From Paludibacter sp. (GTDB lineage Bacteria; Bacteroidota; Bacteroidia; Bacteroidales; Paludibacteraceae): a DNA stretch of 46,104 nt. Positions 1-8,213 of the stretch are shown here, in pieces. Made by a program: the position numbers and the translations under genes. Below the pieces are notes generated by a model. That model was not told the DNA's origin. It was given only the letters and a program-made list of their open reading frames with translations, and ran no database searches. The stretch is from positions 1-46,104 of the forward strand of contig JAAFGX010000025.1 in the NCBI GenBank assembly GCA_010365115.1. The letters are read 5' to 3'. Each line of letters starts with the position of its first letter. Position 1 is the stretch's first letter.

Positions 1-16
1 ATACAGTTTTATATAT

Positions 17-94
17 TATATTATTTGTTGCTACATAATACAAATATAATCGCTACAACCCCGATTGTGCCTCATTTTATAGGTTTAAAATCCG
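17..94. repeat. Left copy of a 78-bp perfect inverted repeat shared with the right end of the window
   Basis: Positions 17-94 are the exact reverse complement of 46027-46104; identity stops at 95 (A here, T implied by the other copy). The repeat holds intergenic DNA plus the last codons and TGA stop (72-74) of the DUF2807 gene. The right copy ends at the last base of the window, so the repeat may be longer. It could be a genuine inverted repeat or an assembly break at a repeat. Confidence 0.95.
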
Positions 95-527
95 ATATAA
101 AATTTCCGCTACCTGTAATTGAAATTTTGTTTAATTCGTCGAAAGCATCTTTTATTTCCACATCGCCACTTCCTGCCACTGTAGCTGAATAAAGTGCTTC
201 AGGCATTTCGATCACTACTTTTGCACGACTGTTAATGAGCGACGTGAAAGGTCTCGTTTTAATGGTCAGTTTATTGTTCAAAACTTCGATATCCCAGTAT
301 TCGAGTGTGTTTTCATAATCGGAGAGTATTACTTTTAGCTCACTTCCTTTTAGAATTTCTACTTTTGCTGAAGCCAGTAACTCTACAGATGTAAAACTCT
401 GAACCTCTCTGTTTTCAGAAACAATACGACCTTTTCCTACTACTCCGTCAATAGCTAGTATGCAGGAAGTTGTAAAAAATGCCAGAGAAATCACGGCTAA
501 TAATTGATAAAATTTTGTCTTTTTCAT
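72..527 (-). CDS. Truncated DUF2807 (head GIN domain) lipoprotein
   Basis: Predicted exported protein of 151 residues with a hydrophobic N-terminus ending in a possible lipobox (TTSC, Cys22). The rest has the beta-solenoid-like pattern of DUF2807/head-GIN proteins: an FTSVELLASAKVEI-type strand near residues 45-60 and two glycine-rich turns (VAGSGDVEI near 117, ITGSGNF near 137). Family members usually run to about 230-250 residues with several more GSG turns, so this copy lacks its C-terminal third. The last codons and stop fall inside the 78-bp inverted repeat, so the truncation coincides with the repeat boundary. It lies 45 bp downstream of the TonB-receptor-like gene on the same strand and is probably co-transcribed with it. 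The function of the family is not established; a cell-surface role is inferred. Confidence 0.75.
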   Translation of the reverse strand: MKKTKFYQLLAVISLAFFTTSCILAIDGVVGKGRIVSENREVQSFTSVELLASAKVEILKGSELKVILSDYENTLEYWDIEVLNNKLTIKTRPFTSLINSRAKVVIEMPEALYSATVAGSGDVEIKDAFDELNKISITGSGNFISDFKPIK

Positions 528-572
528 ACTTTTTTTCTTTTAAATTGTTATTAATTGATTAATTAAGAATTG

Positions 573-2972
573 TTATTTTCCTGAACGGCTTTGTTCTTCG
601 CTCGAAGCTGTGGAACGGTTTGCACGTGTTTTAAAATCATCTTTACCAAAACGATAATTTAATGAAATTCTTAATTGTCTTGAATCACGTGTATTACTGA
701 AATCCAAGTCAATATTATTGTATTTTGAATACCCCTTTGAATGGTTCGAGTCGAAAATATCATTCAATGCAGCTTTTACTGTCAACTTCTTATCAAAAAG
801 CTTACACTGAACACCAAAATCTACATTATAATACGGATTTACAACAAAGTTCCCATTAAGTTGCTTGGACGCATAAAACCCATTTAATTCCATGCCAATA
901 AATTGGTTAATAGTGAACGTATTATTCAGGTTACCCATAAAGCTGTAATTCTGAAATTGTACTTCGCCTCCTAATTTGGCATTAACTGTTTTATACATTC
1001 CGGTAAGAGTTCCATTCACCCGCCACCATTTTGCAGGTTCAAGCTGAAAGGTTTCGGAAATATTCCAGTCAATGGAATTACTCAGATTTTCATTTGTCTG
1101 ATATATCGCTTTAGTTTCATCATTCTGAAATAAAACCTGTGAGAACAAATCTTTTGTATAATTGTAACCAATACTTGTATTGAAAAGTCCCTTGAAACTA
1201 TGCGTTAAGCCGGCTGAATGAGTAAACTGTGGCGTGAGAAGTGGATTTCCTTGGTTATAGGTATATGGATCGAGCATAAAAACAAAGGGATTCAAATCAT
1301 GATAACTTGGTCGGCCAATACGGTAGCTGTATCTGAAGTTAATGTCGTTGTTTTTGTCGAGCTTTTGTTGTACAAAAAAGGAAGGGAAAAGTTTCAGATA
1401 TGAACTGGGTGTTGTTGCATTTGTACTTATAGATTTACCTGTTGAGTTCGTATTTTCAAGTCTGAGACCTAATTGAACTGATGTTTTTTCCAAATTCATT
1501 CTACCGTTAATGTAGGCAGCTTGAATATTCTCATCGTAGATAAATCGGTCGTTTTGCAGCACATACCCGTCCATATTTGCTGAATTGTCTGTTCTGACAA
1601 AACTAGCTTTAAGCCCTGACTCGAAATTGAAAAACTTACCAAAAGGACGAACATAATCTGCTTTTGCTGTAATAATTCTGATATCTCCATCAAGTATACT
1701 TTTCAGATTAATATTACGATTGACATCATTCCCAAACCTGTCATAATTTTTACTTGCCTGATCACTTTCTGAATTAAAATTAAACGTGGCATAATCTGCA
1801 TCAAAAGTCAGCGATTGTCCTGTAGAATCAATATCCCATTTATAATTGACATTCAATGTTTTATTATTCCAATAATTAGCACGTTCGGACACAGTTTGCA
1901 CGGATGAGTCTATCTGTTGATTGATATTTTTGAAAGAAGTACTTCCTAATTCTTCATTATTATTAAACCCAAAATTTCCACGATACATTACACTGAAAAC
2001 ATGATTTTTAGCAAAATAGTAATCGGCACCTACTTTATAACTATGTCCATTCCCATTATAATTGGTGAGATTATTTGTTGCCTGAACTGCTCCTATCAAT
2101 CCGGGTATTATAAATCTTCGATTTGCATCTAAATTATTCCATCCGCCCCAACTATTAAAATAGTAATTACCATAAACATTTAACTTTCCCGAATTCATAT
2201 TCAGATCTATCCCTGCATTAGTACCGGTTTTACTGGCTTGACTTATGCCTGTGTTTACACTTCCATTAAATCCGGGAGCTTTACTGTGTTTCGTTTTAAT
2301 ATTGATAATTCCTGAATTACCTTCAGCATCGAAGCGTGCCGATGGGTTTTCGATAATTTCAATTTTGTTGATGTTTTTTCCTTGCAAACTCTTGAGCATG
2401 GTTGCCAATTCGGTACTCGACATGTAAGTAGGCTTGTCATCAATAAGAACCTTTACACCCTTTTTCCCTTTCATCGAAATGTTATCGTTGTTGTCGATAG
2501 TAATCCCTGGAAGTTTTTTCAGAATTTCATATACATTTTCCGATTCAGCTGTGATTGAAGCTTCAGGATTCACTACCATTTTATCCACGGTTTGTTCAAT
2601 GAATTTTTTCTTAATAACTATTGAAACCTCTTTCAATTGCTGAACTTCATCATTAAGGATTATTTCCTTTTGGATCACACGGTTTTTATGAGCATCAATT
2701 TCCACATTTTCAATTTCGTGCTTTTTATACCCAACCATGCTCACACATAAAGTATAAGCTCCCGGATTTATTTTATCCATCAGGAACTCTCCTTTATTGT
2801 TGCTAACTTCTCCTTTTACCAGTTCTTTGGTTTTACTATTCAGTAGGGTTACTGTTGCAAACTCCACTGGTTGTTTGTTTTTATCAATTACACGACCGAT
2901 TAAAATATCGGTTGCAAAAATGGACACTGATGCAATTAAAAAGCAAATTGCAATACTAAATAAGCGTTTCAT
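573..2972 (-). CDS. TonB-dependent receptor-like outer-membrane beta-barrel protein
   Basis: Outer-membrane protein of 799 residues. It has a signal peptide (residues 1-20), a CarboxypepD-regulatory-like beta-sandwich (about 22-110, starting GRVIDKNKQPVEFATV), a plug-like domain (about 120-230, with YEILKKLPGITID and IEIIENPSARFDAEGN motifs) and a long C-terminal beta-barrel of the outer-membrane-barrel family 3 type with many aromatic-rich alternating strands, ending FGKDDFKTRANRSTASSEEQSRSGK split over a basic tail. This is the architecture of SusC-unrelated TonB receptors common in Bacteroidota. The ligand cannot be read from the sequence, and no SusD partner is adjacent. The start ATG lies about 70 bp from a good promoter (3041-3071) whose upstream box is repeated before the operon that begins at 7983. 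Confidence 0.88.
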   Translation of the reverse strand: MKRLFSIAICFLIASVSIFATDILIGRVIDKNKQPVEFATVTLLNSKTKELVKGEVSNNKGEFLMDKINPGAYTLCVSMVGYKKHEIENVEIDAHKNRVIQKEIILNDEVQQLKEVSIVIKKKFIEQTVDKMVVNPEASITAESENVYEILKKLPGITIDNNDNISMKGKKGVKVLIDDKPTYMSSTELATMLKSLQGKNINKIEIIENPSARFDAEGNSGIINIKTKHSKAPGFNGSVNTGISQASKTGTNAGIDLNMNSGKLNVYGNYYFNSWGGWNNLDANRRFIIPGLIGAVQATNNLTNYNGNGHSYKVGADYYFAKNHVFSVMYRGNFGFNNNEELGSTSFKNINQQIDSSVQTVSERANYWNNKTLNVNYKWDIDSTGQSLTFDADYATFNFNSESDQASKNYDRFGNDVNRNINLKSILDGDIRIITAKADYVRPFGKFFNFESGLKASFVRTDNSANMDGYVLQNDRFIYDENIQAAYINGRMNLEKTSVQLGLRLENTNSTGKSISTNATTPSSYLKLFPSFFVQQKLDKNNDINFRYSYRIGRPSYHDLNPFVFMLDPYTYNQGNPLLTPQFTHSAGLTHSFKGLFNTSIGYNYTKDLFSQVLFQNDETKAIYQTNENLSNSIDWNISETFQLEPAKWWRVNGTLTGMYKTVNAKLGGEVQFQNYSFMGNLNNTFTINQFIGMELNGFYASKQLNGNFVVNPYYNVDFGVQCKLFDKKLTVKAALNDIFDSNHSKGYSKYNNIDLDFSNTRDSRQLRISLNYRFGKDDFKTRANRSTASSEEQSRSGK

Positions 2973-3035
2973 GATAATATTTTTTTTGAGTTGATATTTT
3001 AATTATTGATTCTGATTTAATTGTTTGTCAGATTT

Positions 3036-3084
3036 CGAAACAAAAGTAATTCTGCTGAAAAACCTGCACAACTAATAGATAGTG
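3036..3084 (-). promoter_or_regulatory. Promoter and upstream box of the TonB-receptor gene
   Basis: Reading the minus strand, TTG (3069-3071), 20 nt, then TACTTTTG (3041-3048) fits the Bacteroidota sigma-ABfr pattern. The whole 49-bp block matches 8041-8089 at 43 of 49 positions, including a CTATTAG/CTAATAG core just upstream of the -33 element that could be an operator. Confidence 0.7.
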
Positions 3085-3273
3085 AGTAACCTGAATGAAA
3101 TGGTGAATGCCATTTATTAGTGATTAAAAGCTTTTATGATTAGACGAAACAATAAGGGCATTTGGATTTATGACCGTTTAAATAATTCAGTATTATGATT
3201 TTCTTTTTACAGGAATAAACCATGTAGTTCATGCTTAAAATTAAAATTTCTGTTGGTGATTTTTTGAAACAGA

Positions 3274-3298
3274 AAACGCAACCAATCTGGTTGCGTTT
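3274..3298 (-). terminator. Rho-independent terminator of the 7983-3324 operon
   Basis: Perfect 11-bp stem (AAACGCAACCA / TGGTTGCGTTT) with a 3-nt loop. Read on the minus strand it sits 26 bp past the stop of the DUF6544 gene and is followed by a T-rich stretch (TTTTCTGTTTC). Confidence 0.75.
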
Positions 3299-3323
3299 CA
3301 ACGTAATTCAAATCTTAGTTTTT

Positions 3324-4418
3324 TCAATGACAATTGTACTCTATTCCTTTCAGACTAAATGTTCCGTAACAAAACTTTCCGTTGGGATAATCATAAATCA
3401 AATCGGCATAGGAGGCAAGTTTAAATCCGTTTATTAGTTTATAATCTTTCAATGGCGTTGACCATGGAATTTGTTGCATTATTCCATTTTCTTGTGCAGC
3501 AAATCTGTCATTGGATATGAAATTTGTTAGTTCTCCATTTTCATGGAAGAGTAAAGTAGCTCCAATGGTAATTCCAGCATTTGTAAATGAGCATTTCACC
3601 GTATTTTCATTGGTTTCCATCCATTTTATTCTTTTATCGATCAATGTAGCAGGAGCCATGCAACACATATCATTGAAGAAAGTTACTGTTTCGGCAATGT
3701 TCATTTCCTTGCCTTCGGCATACTGAACTCTGACTAATGACAAAAGTCGAATATCCATAAACGCATTTCCATTGTCGAAACAATGATAACCTGCAACCGG
3801 AAGTCCTTTCATAGTCGCTTTCATGAAAAATAACCGTTTAGAAGTGTCGATAAAATTATATTGTTCGGTGGTAAAAGGCATCCATTCCGATTGTTCATCT
3901 TTACGGATTTTACCCACAAACTCCAGTCTGAAATTATTCACTTTCGGTTTTCCAACTGAACCGGTATAGCGGATATAGTTTTTCACTGGTTCGGGTAAAT
4001 CAACCAGATCAGCTTCAGTCAATACAGATTCCCTGATTGAATCCGTTTGCTCTAAACCAACTTTCACATCGGCTTTATAACTGTTTTCAAAGCGGGCGGT
4101 TGCAAATCCGATAACGGCAACAACGAGAATGATTACATTCGGAATCATGCCGAATTTGGCATCTTTCCAAACCATAATGATTAAAATAGTAGATAATAAT
4201 ACTGCGGCGAAAGCCAATACAGACCAACTATTGGATTTTGCAAGATAAGCTATAACAGTGGATAAAAACAAGATAAAAGTTATCAGCCAGAAAATACCGC
4301 TTGTTTTTGAAATGGGTAATGTGAGTTGCTCTAATTTGGCATAATTAAATGCTTTTGCAAAGCCCATTAAATGAATTACTCCATGAAGAAAAGTCAAAAC
4401 TAAAAATAGATATTTCAT
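3324..4418 (-). CDS. DUF6544 family membrane protein
   Basis: Protein of 364 residues. The first 110 residues hold about four hydrophobic helices (1-20, 38-62, 65-85, 90-108). The C-terminal part from about residue 138 begins LPEPVKNYIRYTG and continues through an extended mixed region, the pattern of DUF6544 proteins: a membrane anchor plus a soluble domain with the conserved 'P.PV..Y...G..G.P' opening. The biochemical role is unknown. It is the last gene of the operon (72 bp after the CPBP protease) and is followed by a strong terminator. A possible local -7 element (TAAGTTTG, 4454-4461) precedes it, so some independent transcription is possible. The family name rests on motif recall. Confidence 0.7.
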   Translation of the reverse strand: MKYLFLVLTFLHGVIHLMGFAKAFNYAKLEQLTLPISKTSGIFWLITFILFLSTVIAYLAKSNSWSVLAFAAVLLSTILIIMVWKDAKFGMIPNVIILVVAVIGFATARFENSYKADVKVGLEQTDSIRESVLTEADLVDLPEPVKNYIRYTGSVGKPKVNNFRLEFVGKIRKDEQSEWMPFTTEQYNFIDTSKRLFFMKATMKGLPVAGYHCFDNGNAFMDIRLLSLVRVQYAEGKEMNIAETVTFFNDMCCMAPATLIDKRIKWMETNENTVKCSFTNAGITIGATLLFHENGELTNFISNDRFAAQENGIMQQIPWSTPLKDYKLINGFKLASYADLIYDYPNGKFCYGTFSLKGIEYNCH

Positions 4419-4490
4419 AATGAATGATTTATGTTTTTAAATTGTTTTTTTTTCAAACTTAATAAAGCAAGAGTCGGGCAATTTCAATGT

Positions 4491-5309
4491 TTATTGTGCT
4501 ATTGGTTTGTTTTTTGAACGGAAAAGTGTAATAATAATTCCAATGATAAATGATACAACTGCCCAAATCCAAAAACGTGGTTGTTCAACGTTTTTTTGCA
4601 TAATCAAAATTGGCATAAGTGGAATAAAAGCATTGGCAACACCGTGTACAAATAATCCGGAAAATGCTTTTTTGCCTGAAATTTCTCTTATCCATGAAAA
4701 AATAAAGGAATATCCGATAGTGAGTAAAATGAAACCGCCAAAGTTCATAAAAGTCTGACTTGTATCAGCTATAAACCAGAGTGGGAGATGCCACAAAGCC
4801 CAGATTATTCCTAATAAAAAATTAGCTTTCCATATACCAAAGCGATTTTCGAGCAGAGGCAGCGCATAAGCTCTCCAACCAAATTCTTCCTGTCCGCCGC
4901 CAAACAAAATCATGATTATCAAGTAGGGAAGGAATAACCAAGCGGATGGCAAAAACATATCTAATCTTTTTTCGCCAAAAAACTCAGGCAAAATCCAGGC
5001 AAAAGCGGTTGAACCACCCAACACCAAAAGCGGGTACAGATAGGCTTTCCATCCTAGCCTGAAATCTAAAAATTCACGTAAGAATTTTATCTGTGAACCT
5101 TTTCCATGCTCTTTTTTTATGACAATAAGAGCAGCAACCATTGGACCAAATGCTCCGATTATTATCAAAGGCATTTTCAACCCTGAGAAAAGTTGAGTTG
5201 GAATATTAATTGCACCAAGGCTAGCTAATACAAGCGGCATCCAACACAACCATGACCACAGAAATGCGAATATAAAAAAGGGTGTAAGATATTTTTGACT
5301 TGTTTTCAT
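4491..5309 (-). CDS. CPBP family intramembrane metalloprotease
   Basis: Polytopic protein of 272 residues with the CPBP/Abi hallmark: a glutamate pair followed by arginine (QEEFGWRAYALPLL), a second motif with histidine (GIIWALWHLPLWF) and a third histidine helix (GLFVHGVANAF). These residues bind the metal in the Rce1/CPBP fold. The open frame extends upstream to a GTG at 5336, but the ATG at 5309 starts MKTSQKYLTPFF, a normal membrane-protein start, and leaves 27 bp after the preceding stop. In bacteria the family ranges from bacteriocin self-immunity to prenyl-protein-like processing; nothing here fixes the substrate. Its neighbours are envelope proteins, so an envelope role is likely. Confidence 0.85.
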   Translation of the reverse strand: MKTSQKYLTPFFIFAFLWSWLCWMPLVLASLGAINIPTQLFSGLKMPLIIIGAFGPMVAALIVIKKEHGKGSQIKFLREFLDFRLGWKAYLYPLLVLGGSTAFAWILPEFFGEKRLDMFLPSAWLFLPYLIIMILFGGGQEEFGWRAYALPLLENRFGIWKANFLLGIIWALWHLPLWFIADTSQTFMNFGGFILLTIGYSFIFSWIREISGKKAFSGLFVHGVANAFIPLMPILIMQKNVEQPRFWIWAVVSFIIGIIITLFRSKNKPIAQ

Positions 5310-5336
5310 CTGTTCATTTTTATTGTTTAGAATCAC

Positions 5337-6026
5337 TTATTTAAATTGATATTTTACTCCAAATTTTATAAAACCTGAACCTGGCATTTCGAAAGCCTTT
5401 TGATTATAAAAATCAGTATAAATCCTGCTACCGCGATAGACATCGAAATACATACCCAATTTACTGCCATTGTTAAACCGAAACGGCGAAACAGAGATTC
5501 CCAGTGTCGGTCCGCCCGACCATCGATTAATTGAATATTCGGGCAAAATTCCAAAACTATCAGCTGATACAAAATTCATTTGCCCCAGAAAGCCCAGCTT
5601 CAATTGGAAATCTGCTTTATGTGACAGAATAAAATTGTAAGTCAACGGAATCATAAGTTGCGAAACTTCTAACCTACGAACTCCAATATAAAAGTTACCA
5701 TTATCGATATAATTGAAAATCTGGTAATTGTACATATAATCAATTCCGGTTTCAATTTCATTATGTCCCAACGGCTGATTCAAATGAATTCCAACATTAT
5801 ATCGGGTTTGAGTAGCGCCTGTAAAAGCATCTACTGTTGCTTCTGGAGGCGAACTTGCATTTGGAACAACTGACATGTCTGTATTTTCAACAATTCCTCC
5901 CATATTTCCGCCAGCTTGTATAGAAATTTTCATCTTTCTATCTTGTGTTAGTGTAGAAACATTACCACAAGAATTTAAAAATGACAGAATAATGTTGAGT
6001 ATGAAAAATAAGTATATCCGATTCAT
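5337..6026 (-). CDS. Outer-membrane beta-barrel lipoprotein, unknown
   Basis: Protein of 229 residues. The N-terminus is a hydrophobic helix ending in a lipobox-like FLNSC (Cys20). The remainder is a series of alternating strands (YNVGIHLNQPLG, EIETGIDYMYNY, ADFQLKLGFLGQ, GFIKFGVKYQFK) ending in an aromatic strand, as in PorT-like or OmpA-like small barrels. It is 9 bp downstream of the LA_2272-type gene and 27 bp upstream of the CPBP gene, clearly within one operon. No specific family was recognised; an outer-membrane barrel is inferred from the strand pattern. The combination of a lipobox and a barrel is unusual, so the cysteine may instead be part of a type I signal peptide region. Confidence 0.65.
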   Translation of the reverse strand: MNRIYLFFILNIILSFLNSCGNVSTLTQDRKMKISIQAGGNMGGIVENTDMSVVPNASSPPEATVDAFTGATQTRYNVGIHLNQPLGHNEIETGIDYMYNYQIFNYIDNGNFYIGVRRLEVSQLMIPLTYNFILSHKADFQLKLGFLGQMNFVSADSFGILPEYSINRWSGGPTLGISVSPFRFNNGSKLGMYFDVYRGSRIYTDFYNQKAFEMPGSGFIKFGVKYQFK

Positions 6027-6035
6027 TTCTAAAAT

Positions 6036-7076
6036 TTATAAAGTGTATCTTACCGCACATTTAAACCCGTATGCAAAATCATCTATAAAACTAAAGTCAT
6101 GATCAAATAACCACATAATATCATTATTTATAGGCGTACTTACAATGGGGCTATTCCAAGTAAATGATGGACCGGCAATTATAGCCAATCGGTTGGTCAA
6201 TTCATAACCAAAAGAAGTATTGAAAGAATTGATATTTCTGATATTATTGGAAATGGCAAAACTTGATGATATTTCTGGGTTAAAAAAGAACTTGTTTGTA
6301 ATTGAAATATTTGAACCAAAACCAAAACCAAGAGCAAATCTGTCTGAACTATCAGGATTGTATGATAGAACAGGGAAAGTATAAAATGCTTTCGTTCCGA
6401 TTTTAAAAGAAAGGTTTATCCAGTAATTTTCGTTAGTACTTAACTCCAAAGCCGAAAAACCGCCATGTTTTACAAATGACAGAAATCCAATGGGAACACC
6501 TGCCTCAAGGGTATCAACCGAATTGATAAATCCAAGTTGAACACCGGTTAATTTCTTTGCAGAATTAACAAACCCATGCTGAAATCCAATCATGTTTTTT
6601 GTTAAATTCACAAACCCCACCTGAACACCAATCGTGTTTTTCGCTGTATTGACAAAGCCTGTTTGCAATCCAATGAGTGAGTCATTTGCCAAGTTTACAA
6701 AACCATTTTGAAATCCGCTAACCGAACCCGAAACATTATTGATAAATCCATTCTGAATTCCTTTAAACGTTGAGCCTGCGTTGTTGATAAATCCATTTTG
6801 CAACCCCCAAACACTACCATTTACAGTGTTAGCAAATCCTAATTGCACTCCGCCAAAATTTCCTTTAGTTAAGTTCGCAAAACCTATTTGTACACTTTCG
6901 TGATTGCCGTTCACATTATTTACAATACCAATAAGCGGATAATTAAAATCCGAAGGAATGTTGTTGACAAAGAAATAATACTGAACCGGTTCGTTTTTTA
7001 ATGTGTCGATTGATTGGGCAAACGTTTGTAAACCCATTGAAATTAAAATTGCGAATGCGAAAATAATCTTTTTCAT
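6036..7076 (-). CDS. LA_2272-type surface repeat protein
   Basis: Exported protein of 346 residues. A signal peptide (1-20, cut after FA-Q) is followed by nine near-perfect repeats of about 15 residues with the pattern G-[VILF]-Q-x-GF-[VIA]-N (repeat glutamines at 63, 78, 93, 108, 123, 138, 152, 166 and 180). The C-terminal part (200-346) looks like beta strands of an outer-membrane domain. The regular period suggests a beta-solenoid or stacked turns exposed at the surface. The pattern matches the LA_2272/LA_2273 surface-repeat family first named in Leptospira and found widely in Bacteroidota; its function is unknown. It lies in the five-gene envelope operon, 55 bp after the hydrolase-like gene. 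Confidence 0.78.
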   Translation of the reverse strand: MKKIIFAFAILISMGLQTFAQSIDTLKNEPVQYYFFVNNIPSDFNYPLIGIVNNVNGNHESVQIGFANLTKGNFGGVQLGFANTVNGSVWGLQNGFINNAGSTFKGIQNGFINNVSGSVSGFQNGFVNLANDSLIGLQTGFVNTAKNTIGVQVGFVNLTKNMIGFQHGFVNSAKKLTGVQLGFINSVDTLEAGVPIGFLSFVKHGGFSALELSTNENYWINLSFKIGTKAFYTFPVLSYNPDSSDRFALGFGFGSNISITNKFFFNPEISSSFAISNNIRNINSFNTSFGYELTNRLAIIAGPSFTWNSPIVSTPINNDIMWLFDHDFSFIDDFAYGFKCAVRYTL

Positions 7077-7131
7077 ACCTTAATAATTTTTCTTTGTTTA
7101 ATTAATTGTTGTTTATTTTGAAGTTTAATAT

Positions 7132-7983
7132 TTATGCAATTTTCAATAACCAACGAGTAATTTCATCAAATGAAGCTACTTTCTCTGTATTGATTTTAGA
7201 AATTTCTTTATTGAGTTGTTTTGCACGATTTTTAACCGTAAAAGTTCCCTGTATATTCGTTTCGTTGAGCTTAACAACTGAAATTTTGTCGGGATTAATT
7301 TTACTATTGGATTTCAGGTGGTTGATAGCTTCGTTTGTTAAACTAGTAAGATTGGTAGTATTTATACAAATTACGGCAAACCCATTCGTACATAAATGTT
7401 CAGCAAGTTCAGTCAGTTCTTTTTGGTAAGTTTGATGGTTAGTAACGTTGCTGTTTTTGGCATCACACATAAGCACTACTGCCGATACTTTCCCTTTCTT
7501 TATCGGTTGGTAATAGACAACTTTGGTTTTTTCACGATTAAAACTGTTGTCAAGCATAACAGTGTCGAAATAGTAAGAATAGGCATAATAGTTCCGAACT
7601 TTTACTTCCTTTTTGGCATTAATAGTCTGATTTATTTGATTATTCGTCATATCTAAGGCATACAGTTTCCCCATTTGGGTAAAAACACCTTTCATCTGAT
7701 TGTTTCTCATCCATCTGCCCCGATATTGCATGTTGGAACCTTCCATGCGAATAGTCAGAATAGAATCGACAAAAGTGGTGGAAGTGGTAGAAATCCCTTT
7801 TGCCTTTTGCGAAGGACTGTCCATGGTTGATGTGTAAACATCTCCCTGTTTTGTTACATTAAATACCACTGAAATTTCTCTGTTCTTGATGGTTAAAATA
7901 CCATTCCAAGAACCACATACATTCTGAGCCTGTGCAAAATTGCCGGCTAACAATAAACTGATTAAAAAAAATAACTTTTTCAT
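7132..7983 (-). CDS. Exported protein with alpha/beta-hydrolase-like C-terminus lacking a visible nucleophile
   Basis: Protein of 283 residues (ATG at 7983, MKKLFFLISLLL signal peptide; another ATG at 7995 adds four residues). Residues about 22-115 resemble the beta-rich domain that often precedes secreted S9/S33 hydrolases in Bacteroidota (GSWNGILTIKNREISVVF). The second half begins like a hydrolase core (KVSAVVLMCDAKNS, then LAEHLCTNGFAVICINTTNL), but there is no G-x-S-x-G motif, and the protein ends near where the cap region would start. It is probably a shortened or non-catalytic homologue. It is the first gene of the five-gene operon, starting about 60 bp after the promoter at 8046-8076. 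Confidence 0.6.
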   Translation of the reverse strand: MKKLFFLISLLLAGNFAQAQNVCGSWNGILTIKNREISVVFNVTKQGDVYTSTMDSPSQKAKGISTTSTTFVDSILTIRMEGSNMQYRGRWMRNNQMKGVFTQMGKLYALDMTNNQINQTINAKKEVKVRNYYAYSYYFDTVMLDNSFNREKTKVVYYQPIKKGKVSAVVLMCDAKNSNVTNHQTYQKELTELAEHLCTNGFAVICINTTNLTSLTNEAINHLKSNSKINPDKISVVKLNETNIQGTFTVKNRAKQLNKEISKINTEKVASFDEITRWLLKIA

Positions 7984-8040
7984 TTTTTGATACATTTAAT
8001 TTGTTACTTTTAAAAATTGATAATCCATTTGTTCGGATTA

Positions 8041-8089
8041 CGAAGCAAAAGTAATTCTGCACAAAAACCTACACAACTATTAGATTGTG
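8041..8089 (-). promoter_or_regulatory. Promoter and upstream box of the five-gene envelope operon
   Basis: On the minus strand: TTG (8074-8076), 20 nt, TACTTTTG (8046-8053). The block matches 3036-3084 (TonB-receptor promoter) at 43 of 49 bases, far beyond what shared core promoter elements require. Confidence 0.7.
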
Positions 8090-8147
8090 GGTGAGGAGTA
8101 AAGAGGAATGAATGGCGGAAAATAGGGATTGAAAGCTATGAAAACAA

Positions 8148-8180
8148 AAAGCCCGATAATGTTACCATTACCAGGACTTT
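8148..8180 (-). terminator. Terminator of the DUF6266-like gene
   Basis: On the minus strand AAAGTCC...GGGCTTT forms a hairpin 34 bp after the stop, with T-rich flanks (CTTTTTGTTTTC) following. Confidence 0.65.
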
Positions 8181-8213
8181 TTTCATAGTTAGCAACAAAC
8201 AGGTTAGCGGAAC

